From Faecalicatena faecalis (GTDB taxonomy: Bacteria; Bacillota; Clostridia; Lachnospirales; Lachnospiraceae): DNA of 64,000 bases. Position 1 is the first letter of the stretch; every line of letters starts with the position of its first letter. The notes beneath the pieces were generated by a model. The model saw nothing but the letters and a program-made list of their open reading frames with translations. It searched no databases and was not told where the DNA came from. The position numbers were made by a program, and so were the translations under genes. This document shows, in pieces, positions 1 to 9,378 of the stretch. The stretch covers positions 248,001 through 312,000 of the forward strand of contig NZ_JABACJ020000002.1 in assembly GCF_012524165.2 (NCBI RefSeq), read 5' to 3'.

Positions 1-1093
1 AACGGAATGGAATGTTCTGTGGTGCCTCGAAGCAGTCCTCGAATCCTCGTCTGTGGTGGTATGCCTTTTTATCCTTGTCTGTCGGGTATGTATATTTTCC
101 GCCTACTTCCCAGAAGAATGGGTGGAACTGATAGTCCAGACGGTCTTTTTTCATATCATAGAGGACTCTGATTTCATTGACATCAGCCATGAAATTAGTC
201 CATACATCGTAGTGAATCGGAATCACGACCTTGCATCTGAGCGCTTCTGCCATACGCAGGATGTCACAGGATGTCATCTTATCTGCCATTCCCACTGGGT
301 TCTCTCCATAAGAACCGAAAGCAACGTCTACATCATAATCTTTTCCGTGTTTTGCAAAGTAGATAGAGTAGTGGGAATCTCCGCTGTGGTAAATATTTCC
401 GCCCGGTGTCTTGATCAGGTAGTTGACTGCCTTATCATCCATATCTGTCGGGCAGACACCTGTCAACTCTTCTCTATCCGGTCCCTGTGAATCTGTTGTC
501 ACGATACAAGTCCTGTCGAAGGAATCCAGTGCAACGATCTCCAGATCCTTGATCTTGATGGTATCGCCAGGTCTTACGGTGATACATCTGTCCGCCGGAA
601 CGCCCCATTTCTGCCAAAGCTCAACAGATTTCTTCGGTCCAATGAATGGAACCGGAATTTCCTTTCCATTTTCATCTACAGTGGTCAATCCGCTCTGGAT
701 GACATGTGCTGCATATTCTGCACTCATGTGATCCTGATGATAGTGTGTCGCGAGGACTGCATCGACCTGTTTGATTGCGAATGGATCGATCACAAATGGA
801 ACGGCTCTTAAGTTCGGCTGCATTGCTCTTGCCCCGCACATGTTCGCCATCTGGTGTCCCACCTTCATCTTCCCGTCACCGTGGGTACGCTTTCCATTAC
901 CGCACCATAAGTCGATCGTAATATTGCAGTCTTCTGGTGTTTTGATCCACAGCCCTGTACATCCAAGCCACCACATTGCTACATTTCCCGGTGCGACCTT
1001 CTCTGCTTCTATCTCTTCATTCAGCCAGGTTCCCCATTCCGGGAAAGTCCCCATGATCCAGCTTTCTCTTGTGATTTCTTCTACTTTACTCAT
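1..1093 (-). CDS. ulaG: L-ascorbate-6-phosphate lactonase UlaG (3' end cut by window)
   Basis: The enzyme hydrolyses the lactone ring of L-ascorbate 6-phosphate to 3-keto-L-gulonate 6-phosphate, the first cytoplasmic step after PTS uptake of vitamin C. The ATG at 1091-1093 opens a frame of 364 residues that runs off base 1; it begins [20 protein letters not shown] and follows the E. coli UlaG pattern throughout, including WWLGCTG, the metal-binding HxHxDH motif (HYHQDH, about residues 117-122), the HSGDSHYS block and a near-terminal RGFEDCF. Compared with E. coli only the last few residues seem missing. A TATCCTCC complement upstream gives a good ribosome site (GGAGGATATCAAGAT before ATG). 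The PTS-domain regulator gene at 1373-3412 is transcribed toward it and may control it. The rest of the ula operon would lie left of the window. Confidence 0.95.
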   Translation of the reverse strand, partial: MSKVEEITRESWIMGTFPEWGTWLNEEIEAEKVAPGNVAMWWLGCTGLWIKTPEDCNITIDLWCGNGKRTHGDGKMKVGHQMANMCGARAMQPNLRAVPFVIDPFAIKQVDAVLATHYHQDHMSAEYAAHVIQSGLTTVDENGKEIPVPFIGPKKSVELWQKWGVPADRCITVRPGDTIKIKDLEIVALDSFDRTCIVTTDSQGPDREELTGVCPTDMDDKAVNYLIKTPGGNIYHSGDSHYSIYFAKHGKDYDVDVAFGSYGENPVGMADKMTSCDILRMAEALRCKVVIPIHYDVWTNFMADVNEIRVLYDMKKDRLDYQFHPFFWEVGGKYTYPTDKDKKAYHHRRGFEDCFEAPQNIPFR

Positions 1094-1213
1094 ATCTTGA
1101 TATCCTCCTGATTTTTACACTTCCTAATGTTTTACTTGAAAATGCTCCCTGCTTTTCGACATCTGCGTCCAGATGATATATGCTTTAAAAACCGGTTTCT
1201 TTGTTTGTGAATT

Positions 1214-1245
1214 CATCATAGCATCTGAGAATGTGAAAGAGAAGT
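1214..1245 (-). promoter_or_regulatory. possible ulaG promoter with extended -10
   Basis: On the minus strand TGCTATGAT (TG-N-TATGAT, -10 at 1215-1220) forms an extended -10 element about 120 bases before the ulaG start, with only a weak -35. A 63-codon frame across 1124-1315 has no convincing ribosome site or family resemblance and is not called as a gene. Confidence 0.3.
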
Positions 1246-1291
1246 CCAGGAAATGTATTCTGAATGTGCAAAATTTTGTATGGGGATGTGC

Positions 1292-1330
1292 AAAAGAAAA
1301 ACGACGGCTTTGCATATTCCTACAAAGCCG
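1292..1330 (-). terminator. rho-independent terminator of the BglG-type regulator
   Basis: Perfect 8-bp stem CGGCTTTG (1305-1312) with CAAAGCCG (1323-1330). Read on the minus strand it is followed by TCGTTTTTCTTTTG, and it sits 43 bases past the stop of the 1373-3412 gene. Confidence 0.75.
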
Positions 1331-1372
1331 CCGCTGTATTTTATGATTTTATGTGTTTCTAATTTATCTATT

Positions 1373-3412
1373 TTATTCTCCGATCACTTTTCTTAAATAC
1401 GAAAGGACCTCCTCCTTTGTTTCCAGGGCCGCCACATCATCCACTCTCGACTCTATTTCAAATACAGTCATAATATCCTTTAGGATCTTCAAATGCTTTT
1501 CCTGATCCTCCGCCGCCAATGTGATGAGTATCCTGGCCTCATGAAAGTCCGAGAACTTGACAGGCTTTTTGAATATGGTCATGGATACATCCAAATGCTT
1601 CACACCGTCCTCCGGCTTCCCATGGGCTAAAAGAAGCCCCTGGGTCACGAACATGTATGGGCCATAATACCGAATCTGGGATATGATATTATCCAGGTAA
1701 CGCTTCTCTATACTTTCCTCCAAAAGAAGCTTTTCCCCTGCGTATTTCACTGCATCCTGCCAACGGTATTCCTCCCAAGTAATCATGATCCTATCCTTCT
1801 CCAGAAAATCGATCAGGCCCAGCGGTCTTTTGAAAAAGGATTTTCCTTCTACCTCTGCCTCCCCCTCAAAGAAGGAAGCCAAATCTTTTTTCAGGTTATC
1901 ATAATCCTTCTCGTCCACATATTTTTTCACGATATCGAACAAAAGCTCTCCGTCATCCAGCCGCTTTCTCTGCTCGATCAGTCTGTGATTTAGGATGGCC
2001 CTGCGGTCGATATCGGTCAGAATCGGATGTACTGTGATACAGGGAACAATACTTTTCACTTTTACGGTAGAAATGACTAAGTCGCAGATTTCCTGCAGAT
2101 TCATTACATCTACCATTGCCACCACATCTACGATCTTGGCGTAGGGCAAAAGCTGCTGTACCTCCCTGCGCAGCATATTTCCCGCTGAAACTCCATTCAT
2201 ACAGACGATCAGTATCCGAAGCTGGTCCGCCATTGGACGTGAGACCTTTATATGTGCCCCAAAATGAAGTGCCAAATAGGCGATCTCACTATCCGGAATC
2301 GGCAGGCCCACTAACTGCTCCAGATATCTGGTCACTACCTTTGTAATATCGAACAGATTCGGATATTCTCTGATGATATCATCGCTGAGCGGATTGCCAA
2401 TCTGGATTCCATACTGATATCTGTATAGGGAGGTATTAATATGTACGAATAAGGAACGTTCCAGTTCTTCCCTGTCCTCAAAAATCACACAGGCTATTTT
2501 TTCGAACTCTGCAACTAAAGCCTTGGTAATCTCATAGACAGACTGGTCTGCATTATTGTCGAACATATCACAGGCCGGAACTGCGACTCTGGAGCCTAGC
2601 AGATGCAGGCACAGATAAAGCTGTTCCGACTCCGCCAGATCTGGATAGTACTTTTGAACCAGCCGGAATTCATCTGTATTGATGATCTTCTCCTTCCTCA
2701 GGTTCGGGAAATACGGCCGTCTGGCGCCTTTATACATCAGAGGGGTCAGCACTGCCAGAGACTGAAGGACACCGTCTACATACTCTGTATTCAGTTCTCC
2801 GGCAATTAGTTCCAGCCGGTGCTCATACTCATCAATGGGCTCCTGGTTCAGGAAATTCAGGACTCCACTGTGGTATAAGGGCAGTAATGTATTAAAATAC
2901 ATAAAGAACAATGCCCGGATACTGATGACATCCCCGGTGATCCGATACCCTCTCTTGGACTCATATTCCAGGGTCAGGTTGTACTCCTGGAGTTGATTCA
3001 CCACTACCCGCAGGTCATTAAAAATAGTATTCCTGCTGACCTGACAGTACTCCGATAACTGCTCGATGTAGACAGGCCTGCTCAAATGCGAGATCAGAAT
3101 ATAGCAGTAGATGATCTTCACCCGCTCCGTTGGAGAAAATATGTAGCTCTCCTCCCCGGACTCATTCTCTACGATCTTTTCGATCTTCCGTTTGTCTTCC
3201 TCCGGGATAAGAATTCCTTTTCCCCGTACGACCTCAATCTCGTCCACTCCATAATAACTGAGGTACTCATTGATTTTACACAGGTCATAATAAATACTCC
3301 GCTTGGACACACCTGTTTCCTCGGCAATCTGTTTCAAAGAAATATAATCCTCCCCATTATATAGAAGGGAAAGGATCTTCTGGCATCTTGCATTGATATA
3401 TACCGTTCCCAT
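1373..3412 (-). CDS. BglG/MtlR-family PTS-regulated transcription activator
   Basis: A 679-residue regulator that reads the phosphorylation state of a PTS and switches on sugar genes. Domains seen in order: an N-terminal winged helix (8-60, SLKQIAEETGVSKRSIYYDL), a second helix-turn-helix (about 100-160, SRNTIFNDLR), two PTS regulation domains (about 190-395, with histidines such as H270, H324 and H383), an EIIB-like domain with the phosphorylatable Cys404 in ILIVCMNG, and an EIIA domain of the mannitol/ascorbate type with His597 in LLLAHGKPEDG. This is the full architecture of the DNA-binding members (MtlR, UlaR-like) rather than the short RNA-binding antiterminators. Its position before ulaG makes an ascorbate-PTS regulator likely, but the substrate is inferred from context only. 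AAGGAGG lies 11 bases before the ATG. Confidence 0.9.
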   Translation of the reverse strand: MGTVYINARCQKILSLLYNGEDYISLKQIAEETGVSKRSIYYDLCKINEYLSYYGVDEIEVVRGKGILIPEEDKRKIEKIVENESGEESYIFSPTERVKIIYCYILISHLSRPVYIEQLSEYCQVSRNTIFNDLRVVVNQLQEYNLTLEYESKRGYRITGDVISIRALFFMYFNTLLPLYHSGVLNFLNQEPIDEYEHRLELIAGELNTEYVDGVLQSLAVLTPLMYKGARRPYFPNLRKEKIINTDEFRLVQKYYPDLAESEQLYLCLHLLGSRVAVPACDMFDNNADQSVYEITKALVAEFEKIACVIFEDREELERSLFVHINTSLYRYQYGIQIGNPLSDDIIREYPNLFDITKVVTRYLEQLVGLPIPDSEIAYLALHFGAHIKVSRPMADQLRILIVCMNGVSAGNMLRREVQQLLPYAKIVDVVAMVDVMNLQEICDLVISTVKVKSIVPCITVHPILTDIDRRAILNHRLIEQRKRLDDGELLFDIVKKYVDEKDYDNLKKDLASFFEGEAEVEGKSFFKRPLGLIDFLEKDRIMITWEEYRWQDAVKYAGEKLLLEESIEKRYLDNIISQIRYYGPYMFVTQGLLLAHGKPEDGVKHLDVSMTIFKKPVKFSDFHEARILITLAAEDQEKHLKILKDIMTVFEIESRVDDVAALETKEEVLSYLRKVIGE

Positions 3413-3547
3413 GAACTTTAAGCCTCCTTGTTATCATTTAGACGCTTGAATTTTATTCCTATTATAACAAAGAGAAGTTCTGTTTACAATTGTATGTCAA
3501 AAAAGATGTCAAAATAAGCTGTAGGAACTCTGAAAGCCTTAGGAACT

Positions 3548-3589
3548 AAAAAGAGGGGCTTTATGACCTTCCTTTCAAATCCTCTTTTT
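3548..3589 (-). terminator. terminator of the MerR-FtsX ABC operon
   Basis: AAAAAGAGG (3548-3556) pairs with CCTCTTTTT (3581-3589), overlapping the stop codon of the last permease gene; on the minus strand the stem ends in CTCTTTTTAG. Confidence 0.65.
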
Positions 3590-5447
3590 ATTCTTCAATC
3601 CTCCCCAACAACTCCAACGGCTCTTTCTTTAGATTTGCCCCCATATAGCAGGAGGAAATCAACACTGCCGCTGCAATCAGGGCGCCCCCGGCTCCTAATG
3701 CCACTTCCACACTTGGCTTCGTCCACTTCACGTCCTTTTTTTCCTCCCCGCCGGTCGCCGCATTACTGAATGACAGATCAAATACGAGCTCTGTATCCGC
3801 CTTCTTTGCTGCAACCCCAGTGGCTTTCCATCCAGCAATACTTCCCGCGATGCTTCCCAATGCTGCCAATAAAAGGAGTCCTGTCAGAATCGATCCGGCA
3901 CACTGCTTCTTTGTTCTTCCTAGAATCCGTTCCACAGCGATCCGTTTCTGCTGTCCCGTGATAAATACATTGGAGAAAAACAAAAGAATCATGACCGCCA
4001 TCACGCATCCGCTGACCAGGAAGATCCAGGACATTAATTTCCGGTTCTCAATCCCATCCTTAAGCTGCGTATATCCTTTATCGTAAAGTGTAATTTTTAA
4101 ATCTTTGATTCCCTGTTTCTCTAACAATTCCTGATACTTCTGAATCGTACCATTTGGAATCTGGAAAGAAGTATTTGCTCCAGACATCCGCCCAAAACTG
4201 CCAATGTTATCTTTCCAGGAATTCTCAGGTACTGCGCCCCAAGGGATTACGACTACCTTCTTCCCCATTCCATAGGAACCTTCTCCTTCATCCACGACCT
4301 TATAGATTCCCACAATTTTATATTCCTGCTCATTGAACACAGGATACATCTTCCCTTCTGCATTGAGCAATGAAAAACCCAGTCCATATTGACTGTCCAC
4401 AGGGGTGCCTTTATAATCCGCTGCATAGAGCGGAAGATTTACCTGATCTCCCACCGATTTTCTGAGCTGTATTGCCAGCATATCAGGAATCAGGCAGACC
4501 TTTTCCTTGTTTTTGTATTCCTCTTCTGTAATATCCCGGCCTTCTTTGATCACGACCTCATCTCGATAGAACGGCATCAAAAGCTCTGTGCCCTCTGTCG
4601 GCTGTACAAGTACCAGACGGCTCATATGGTCCTGCTGACCTGCTGCCTCAATCCAGCGTTTTCCCTTCTCTGTATCATAGAAGCCCTCTGTCACCTCGTC
4701 AGTAAATGCGATATCGCCCACCTCATCATATTCCTTATCCAGTGCATCTGTAATCGGATCATCCACAGGTTCTCCATCTAATGTATATTGGGAGGAAGTA
4801 ATTCCACTCTGTATATAATATTCATTGATCTGCCCCTCATTATTATCCCCTTCTGTTCCGGGTTCCTGGTAAATATCCCAGCCTGTCAGACGCATAACAT
4901 AGGTCTTCCCCATTTCAAATGGAAGTGGTTCTTCATCCTGATTTGACCGATCCGTAATATAGATTACTTCCCCTTCCTCCACACTGCCTTCCCAAACCTT
5001 GGTAATCTGCATTTTCGTCGGCTGACCCGTTGGAGCCTCCAAAGGAGTAGCCTCCACCTGAATGTCCAATCGGCCTCCCAACCCTTGATACATGTCTTCC
5101 ACATAAGCCGCAAAATAGGGCCGCTGCCTTGGCTTTATGATATAATTTGCACCTTCAAAATCCAAGACATCCTCTCTGATCCTATCTCCATATTTAAAAT
5201 CCTTGATATATTCATATTGTTTCGTAAATGGATTCTGCCATTTAATCATCCCGAGGTCCTTTTTCGTCTGCTCCACAGTTCCTATGGTCGTAAAGCTTTT
5301 CTCGAACTCTTCCAGAGATGCCTTACTCATGAACAAAAGATTTCCGCCCAATGCCAGAAAAAATGCTGACACCCCGATCAGAAGGAAAAACAGGAAGCTT
5401 TTCAAGGGGCTTCTAAACATTTGTTTCATACTATAATAAAATGTCAT
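3588..5447 (-). CDS. ABC transporter permease, FtsX/MacB-like
   Basis: A 619-residue membrane protein, the second permease of a three-gene ABC operon. It shows the MacB plan: one N-terminal membrane helix (about residues 17-38, FLFFLLIGVSAFFLALGG), a very large extracytoplasmic domain of some 420 residues, then three helices near the C-terminus (SWIFLVSGCVMAVMILLFF and following). The helix II-III loop contains KRIAVERILGRTKKQ, the usual FtsX cytoplasmic loop that couples to the ATPase. The ATG at 5447 is chosen because GAGGTGG lies 8 bases upstream; GTG codons at 5459 and 5456 are alternatives. It follows the ATPase stop by 13 bases. Substrate unknown; MacB-type pumps export peptides, lipids or antibiotics using extracytoplasmic conformational change. 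Confidence 0.85.
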   Translation of the reverse strand: MTFYYSMKQMFRSPLKSFLFFLLIGVSAFFLALGGNLLFMSKASLEEFEKSFTTIGTVEQTKKDLGMIKWQNPFTKQYEYIKDFKYGDRIREDVLDFEGANYIIKPRQRPYFAAYVEDMYQGLGGRLDIQVEATPLEAPTGQPTKMQITKVWEGSVEEGEVIYITDRSNQDEEPLPFEMGKTYVMRLTGWDIYQEPGTEGDNNEGQINEYYIQSGITSSQYTLDGEPVDDPITDALDKEYDEVGDIAFTDEVTEGFYDTEKGKRWIEAAGQQDHMSRLVLVQPTEGTELLMPFYRDEVVIKEGRDITEEEYKNKEKVCLIPDMLAIQLRKSVGDQVNLPLYAADYKGTPVDSQYGLGFSLLNAEGKMYPVFNEQEYKIVGIYKVVDEGEGSYGMGKKVVVIPWGAVPENSWKDNIGSFGRMSGANTSFQIPNGTIQKYQELLEKQGIKDLKITLYDKGYTQLKDGIENRKLMSWIFLVSGCVMAVMILLFFSNVFITGQQKRIAVERILGRTKKQCAGSILTGLLLLAALGSIAGSIAGWKATGVAAKKADTELVFDLSFSNAATGGEEKKDVKWTKPSVEVALGAGGALIAAAVLISSCYMGANLKKEPLELLGRIEE

Positions 5448-5460
5448 GTCATACACCACC

Positions 5461-6138
5461 TCACTGTTCTTCTGCTGCTGTCATTTTTCCATCCTTCATT
5501 GTCATACGGACATCTGCCATCTCCGCGATCAGAGGATTATGAGTCACCACGATCACCACATAATCCTTCTCATGGGCCAATTTGAGTAAAAGTCCCACGA
5601 TGTTCTCCTCATTCTCAGTATCTAAGTTCCCTGTTGGCTCATCCGCCAGCAGGATTCTGCCGCCTGCTGCCATCGCTCTTGCGATTGCCACTCTCTGCTG
5701 TTCGCCGCCGCTCATCATCTTAGGATACTGGTTCAGGATTTTTTCGCTTAACCCCACCTCTTCCAAACATTCTGCGGCCTTCTTTTTGGCCTCTTTGCGC
5801 GGTATGCCCTTAAGTTCCAGCGGATACATCACGTTCTCCCATGCTGTCAGCAGAGGGAACAAATGGAATGCCTGATAGACAACGGATACCTGTTTCCGTC
5901 TGTATGCATCCCTGTCTATTTGTGCAATATCCTCTCCATCTACAATGATTCGCCCCTCTTTGGGGCTGTCAAGCCCTGCCAGAAGAGATAAAAAGGTACT
6001 TTTCCCACTGCCGGATTCCCCGGTGACCGCATATAATTTCCCCGACTCAAAGGTACAGGACACCTGCTTTACTGCCTCGATTGTCTGATACTTGTTCTGA
6101 TAAGAATAGCTTACATTTTCTACGATAATTCTCTCCAT
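5461..6138 (-). CDS. ABC transporter ATP-binding protein, MacB/LolD type
   Basis: A 225-residue ATPase that powers the neighbouring FtsX-type permeases. Walker A is GESGSGKST (about residues 38-46), the Q-loop region is VVYQAFHLFPLLTAWENV, the signature motif is MMSGGEQQRVAIARA and Walker B is ILLADEPTGNLD, the classic MacB/LolD form; the switch histidine is in VVTHN. It lies 9 bases after the MerR-FtsX fusion and 13 bases before the second permease, so the three genes should be one transcript and the pump is probably a heterodimer of two different permeases on an ATPase dimer. AGGGAG precedes the ATG. Confidence 0.92.
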   Translation of the reverse strand: MERIIVENVSYSYQNKYQTIEAVKQVSCTFESGKLYAVTGESGSGKSTFLSLLAGLDSPKEGRIIVDGEDIAQIDRDAYRRKQVSVVYQAFHLFPLLTAWENVMYPLELKGIPRKEAKKKAAECLEEVGLSEKILNQYPKMMSGGEQQRVAIARAMAAGGRILLADEPTGNLDTENEENIVGLLLKLAHEKDYVVIVVTHNPLIAEMADVRMTMKDGKMTAAEEQ

Positions 6139-6147
6139 ATCTCCCTC

Positions 6148-8136
6148 TCAATCTCTGTGTGACAACACAGCTGCTACGCTGAATCTTCCGAACATTCCCA
6201 TGGATACCGCCGCTCCCAGTGCATAACAGATGAGGAATAATCCCCATATGGAAAAGGCACTGCCTGCATCTGCTGTATGGAATAATAGTCCTATCATCGT
6301 TCCCACTACCGAACCCGCTGCAGCCAACAGGATATGCTCCATAAAAAACAGAATGCTTCCTTCTCTTCTGCTCGTTCCAAGTGCACGCATGATTGCATAT
6401 TCCTCACGCCTGCCTGAAAGCAGCAGATTGGGAACAATATAGCCCAGCATCATGACTACCAGAAATACAAAGGGCAGAAATCCTTCCAATAATGACAGGC
6501 TTTTCTGCAGACTTGTCACAGATTCGATAAAGACCGCATCGTCCATCTTCAGTCCAGCACCTGCATAGGAATGTGCCGCCCCCTGAACCACAGATTGAAG
6601 CCCTGCCTCCTTCATTTCCTTTTTCAGTGCATTGAGTTTCATCGGATTCTTCACCTGAAAAGACAAGGATGATGCAAAATACGGTTTCTGATTTTTTTCA
6701 AAAATCTGCTTTGCATTCTCCAGAGGAATGAGGATATCCGGTTTTGCTATTTCTGCGTCCAGGCCTGTAAAATCTGCTGTTCCGACGATTTCACTCTGAA
6801 TCGGTTCCAGTTTCTCACTGTACAGAGATACTCCTGAAATGTCCTGGTAATACCGTTGTAGTGAAAGAGAAAGTATATCCCCCAGCTTCATATCCTGTTG
6901 TTTGGCAATCTCCTGATTCACGATACAGACATCCTGTTCCTTTTGAAACTTCTCCCAGTTCCATCCCTCTGACCAAGCAATCTCTTTTTCCTTAAATCCA
7001 TCGATACATCCCGTAGTATTCACGCCTTCGATCCAGTAGCTTTCTCCAGGTACGTATGCCTGTGAATACGATTTTTCTTCTTCCTTTTCTTCCTGACTTT
7101 CTTTTCCATTTGGAAAACCAATCAGTTCTACTCCTTCGTTGATATCCTTCGTATAGTTCGACTGATAGACCGCGTCAAGCACCTCTTCCCGGATGAACAG
7201 ACCCGAATTCTGGTCTTCTGCCACATTCCATATCTCTGCTTTTATGGGAAGATTCTTTGGCAGGTTCTCGATCTGCTGCCTTGCACTGTTCAGATTTCCC
7301 ATATAAACAGTCATTACCACAACAATGAATAGACTAACTGAAACATTCAGTATACTCTTTGCGCGGTGCCGCTTTATATTCACCACAATTGTATGTATGC
7401 CGCTGAAAAATCTGCGTCGTCTTTCCGGTATTTTTGTCTCTGCAACAGGTCTTAATTCTCTCTTGCAGATGATCTTTGTTTTTCCCGACATCTGGCCCGA
7501 TCCCTCTGAATCGCTCTGAACTGCCTGATTTTCTTCCAATACCCGGACTGCTGTGTATACAGCCTTATCCAGCTTAAAAACAGGGTACATTCCACCCTCC
7601 ACCAGTTCGAACTTCATTCCATTCTTCACAGCATATTTTTTCAATTCTGCCTCAAAAGCTCCTGCCGTGTTAATCTCCTGCTCTGTGTAAAAAGAGAACT
7701 GGCGCTGCTGTTCCTCCTGTGACACCTGCTTATAGTCATCGATGATTTTGGCGAACATGCCCCCGTTTCGAGACATATTTTCCATCTTTTCCAGATAATC
7801 GTCTACATCGATCACCTCTGCTTTTTCCTTATGGATACTCACACACACATCAATCGCCGCCTGCAGCTGCCTCTGCTGTTTTAACAAGGCCTCCTGTTGA
7901 CGTATCGCCGCTTCTTTTAAGGACACTTCCTCATTCAGAACGCTCTCAATTTCCTTCAACGGCATATCCAGCATCCGAAGCATCTTGATCAGCTTTAACC
8001 GCCGCACATCCTCCTTCGAATAATCCCGGTAGGCATTCCCAGTCTCTCTGGCCGGCTCTAAGAGCCCCTGTCTCTCGTAATAACGAATATTCTGCCGGGT
8101 GATTCCTGTCAGTTCCTCTACCTGTTTCGTATTCAA
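6148..8136 (-). CDS. MerR transcription regulator fused to an FtsX-type ABC permease
   Basis: A single uninterrupted frame of 662 residues that joins two protein families. Residues 1-70 are a MerR winged helix (VEELTGITRQNIRYYERQGL, then NAYRDYS and the RRLKLIKMLRMLDMPLKEI segment), 72-115 a dimerisation coiled coil, 120-240 a soluble linker region. From 262 it is a MacB/FtsX permease: helix I 262-279, a large outside domain 280-550, helix II 552-573, the REEYAIMRALGTSRREG coupling loop, helix III 594-618 and helix IV 627-648. The start is a TTG at 8134-8136 with AAGGGGG seven bases upstream; no earlier start fits. The gene heads an operon with the ATPase and second permease and is preceded by a promoter with a 19-bp spacer, the MerR hallmark. 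The protein should be a membrane-anchored repressor/activator that is also half of the pump. Confidence 0.88.
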   Translation of the reverse strand: MNTKQVEELTGITRQNIRYYERQGLLEPARETGNAYRDYSKEDVRRLKLIKMLRMLDMPLKEIESVLNEEVSLKEAAIRQQEALLKQQRQLQAAIDVCVSIHKEKAEVIDVDDYLEKMENMSRNGGMFAKIIDDYKQVSQEEQQRQFSFYTEQEINTAGAFEAELKKYAVKNGMKFELVEGGMYPVFKLDKAVYTAVRVLEENQAVQSDSEGSGQMSGKTKIICKRELRPVAETKIPERRRRFFSGIHTIVVNIKRHRAKSILNVSVSLFIVVVMTVYMGNLNSARQQIENLPKNLPIKAEIWNVAEDQNSGLFIREEVLDAVYQSNYTKDINEGVELIGFPNGKESQEEKEEEKSYSQAYVPGESYWIEGVNTTGCIDGFKEKEIAWSEGWNWEKFQKEQDVCIVNQEIAKQQDMKLGDILSLSLQRYYQDISGVSLYSEKLEPIQSEIVGTADFTGLDAEIAKPDILIPLENAKQIFEKNQKPYFASSLSFQVKNPMKLNALKKEMKEAGLQSVVQGAAHSYAGAGLKMDDAVFIESVTSLQKSLSLLEGFLPFVFLVVMMLGYIVPNLLLSGRREEYAIMRALGTSRREGSILFFMEHILLAAAGSVVGTMIGLLFHTADAGSAFSIWGLFLICYALGAAVSMGMFGRFSVAAVLSHRD

Positions 8137-8233
8137 ACGGCCACCCCCTTACACATTTCATTTTGTACCGCATGTTCAAAATTGTCTGTAAAAATGAATT
8201 CGTGTTTTCACTTTTAACTGACTTTATGTACTT

Positions 8234-8264
8234 ATCTTAAGGGGTGCAGTGGGTATACAGTCAA
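8234..8264 (-). promoter_or_regulatory. MerR-type promoter with 19-bp spacer
   Basis: On the minus strand TTGACT (8259-8264) and TAAGAT (8234-8239) are separated by exactly 19 bases (8240-8258). Ordinary SigmaA promoters use about 17; 19-20 is the spacing that MerR proteins correct by twisting the DNA. It lies about 98 bases before the TTG start of the MerR-FtsX gene, fitting autoregulation. Confidence 0.7.
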
Positions 8265-8303
8265 GCTTTTTAGGAAAAATTCCAGCATTTCCTTAAAATA
8301 ATT

Positions 8304-8335
8304 CTTCCTCTTGCGTAAAGTGCGCAACCCCCGGA
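8304..8335. repeat. 32-nt intergenic motif, copy 1
   Basis: This stretch matches 33098-33129 at 28 of 32 positions. The core is TTGCG...CGCAA around AAGTGCG, followed by ACCCCCGGA. In both copies a long hairpin starts 4-6 bases to the right. It lies beyond the terminator of the DUF4432 operon. No other copies were noticed in the window. Confidence 0.6.
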
Positions 8336-8341
8336 AACCAA

Positions 8342-8374
8342 AAACAAGTATAGGTGATAAACCCATACTTGTTT
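8342..8374. terminator. bidirectional terminator after the DUF4432 gene
   Basis: AAACAAGTAT (8342-8351) pairs with ATACTTGTTT (8365-8374). T-runs follow on both strands (GTTTTTTTC on plus, TTGTTTTTGG on minus). Its use is on the minus strand, 15 bases past the stop of the 8389-9354 gene. Confidence 0.75.
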
Positions 8375-8388
8375 TTTTCACTGACCTA

Positions 8389-9354
8389 CTATTCCTCCAG
8401 CATAGTCACCCGGACTGTATACTGCTTCTTTTCTCCTGGCTCTAAAAATTTCAGCATCCCGCTTCTTCTCATGACATCTCTTCCATCAGGATAACAATTG
8501 CCGCATTCCAGTCCCAGGACATAATCCCTGACTCCCATCATCTTCCACTCCACAAATCCGTCCAGCGCTCTCGGATCGAACTGGATCTTCAGCCCTTGTT
8601 TTCGTTTGGGCTGATAGATCGAGGCCATTCCCTGCCCTTCGAATTTATGGTAGTAGCATCTTTCCACATAGCCTGCCTGTGGGACTTCCATTTTCAGACA
8701 GTTTTCTATATCTTCCCTGGCATGTTCGTCTCTTGCTGTAACTTGAGTGGAAGGTATCTCTACGATACTGTCCTCATCCAACAGTGGATATCCCATATTC
8801 ATATGATATAGGATTTCAAAAGGCTGTCTTACATCTCCCCGATTCTCTATTGTATCGGTAATCGTAAACTCATTTTCCGACAGGCTCAGCTTTATCTCTC
8901 TGTTCAGTCTCAATTTCCGTGCAAAAATAGCCTCGTCATATACGACCGCATTCACAACAAGCGCATCTTCCTCTTGATACCAATAAGCCTGATCCGCAGG
9001 CATATTTGCGATCGAACCATGCAAAGGAAGCACCTCCCCCTCATCGATGCATGGGCTTCCTACTGCCTCAAGTCCGCAGGTCGTCAGAAATCCAGCAGTA
9101 AATGATTTCAGCCAGTTCGACTCTGTCCTGTCAAAATACGCCGGTGCCACATAACCACAAGGGGAAAAGTAGGACATATTCATTCCCCGAAAACGCAGTC
9201 TGGAGATATCTGCCGCCCGGTCCAGAGAAATCGTCATCTCTATCCCTGTTCCGTTATTCAGCTCCAAAAGACGCATTCCATCTCCTTTTCCGCCTACAAG
9301 CCTGTGTTCTTCTATTCCTGCTATTTGTGAATCATGTCCAATATATGGATTCAT
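8389..9354 (-). CDS. DUF4432 aldose-epimerase-like protein
   Basis: A 321-residue protein of the DUF4432 family, which has the beta-sandwich fold of aldose 1-epimerases and is common in sugar and polyol operons. Seen in the translation: GMRLLELNNGTGIEMTISLDRAADIS near the start, an inner FEILYHMNMGYPLLDE block that corresponds to the NHPYFNL-type strand of epimerases, and FDPRALDGFVEWKMMG near the end. Members probably interconvert anomers or isomers of a pathway sugar; the exact reaction is unknown. The ATG at 9352-9354 is chosen because AAGGTGG lies 8 bases upstream; an upstream GTG at 9366 overlaps that ribosome site. It is the last gene of the aldolase-kinase operon, 24 bases after the kinase. 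Confidence 0.8.
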   Translation of the reverse strand: MNPYIGHDSQIAGIEEHRLVGGKGDGMRLLELNNGTGIEMTISLDRAADISRLRFRGMNMSYFSPCGYVAPAYFDRTESNWLKSFTAGFLTTCGLEAVGSPCIDEGEVLPLHGSIANMPADQAYWYQEEDALVVNAVVYDEAIFARKLRLNREIKLSLSENEFTITDTIENRGDVRQPFEILYHMNMGYPLLDEDSIVEIPSTQVTARDEHAREDIENCLKMEVPQAGYVERCYYHKFEGQGMASIYQPKRKQGLKIQFDPRALDGFVEWKMMGVRDYVLGLECGNCYPDGRDVMRRSGMLKFLEPGEKKQYTVRVTMLEE

Positions 9355-9378
9355 ACAATCTCCCACCTTTTCTTTGCA

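Noticed and set aside
1124..1315. 63-codon frame on the minus strand between ulaG and the BglG-type gene
   Set aside because: No ribosome site, no family resemblance, and it runs through the terminator and the ulaG leader.
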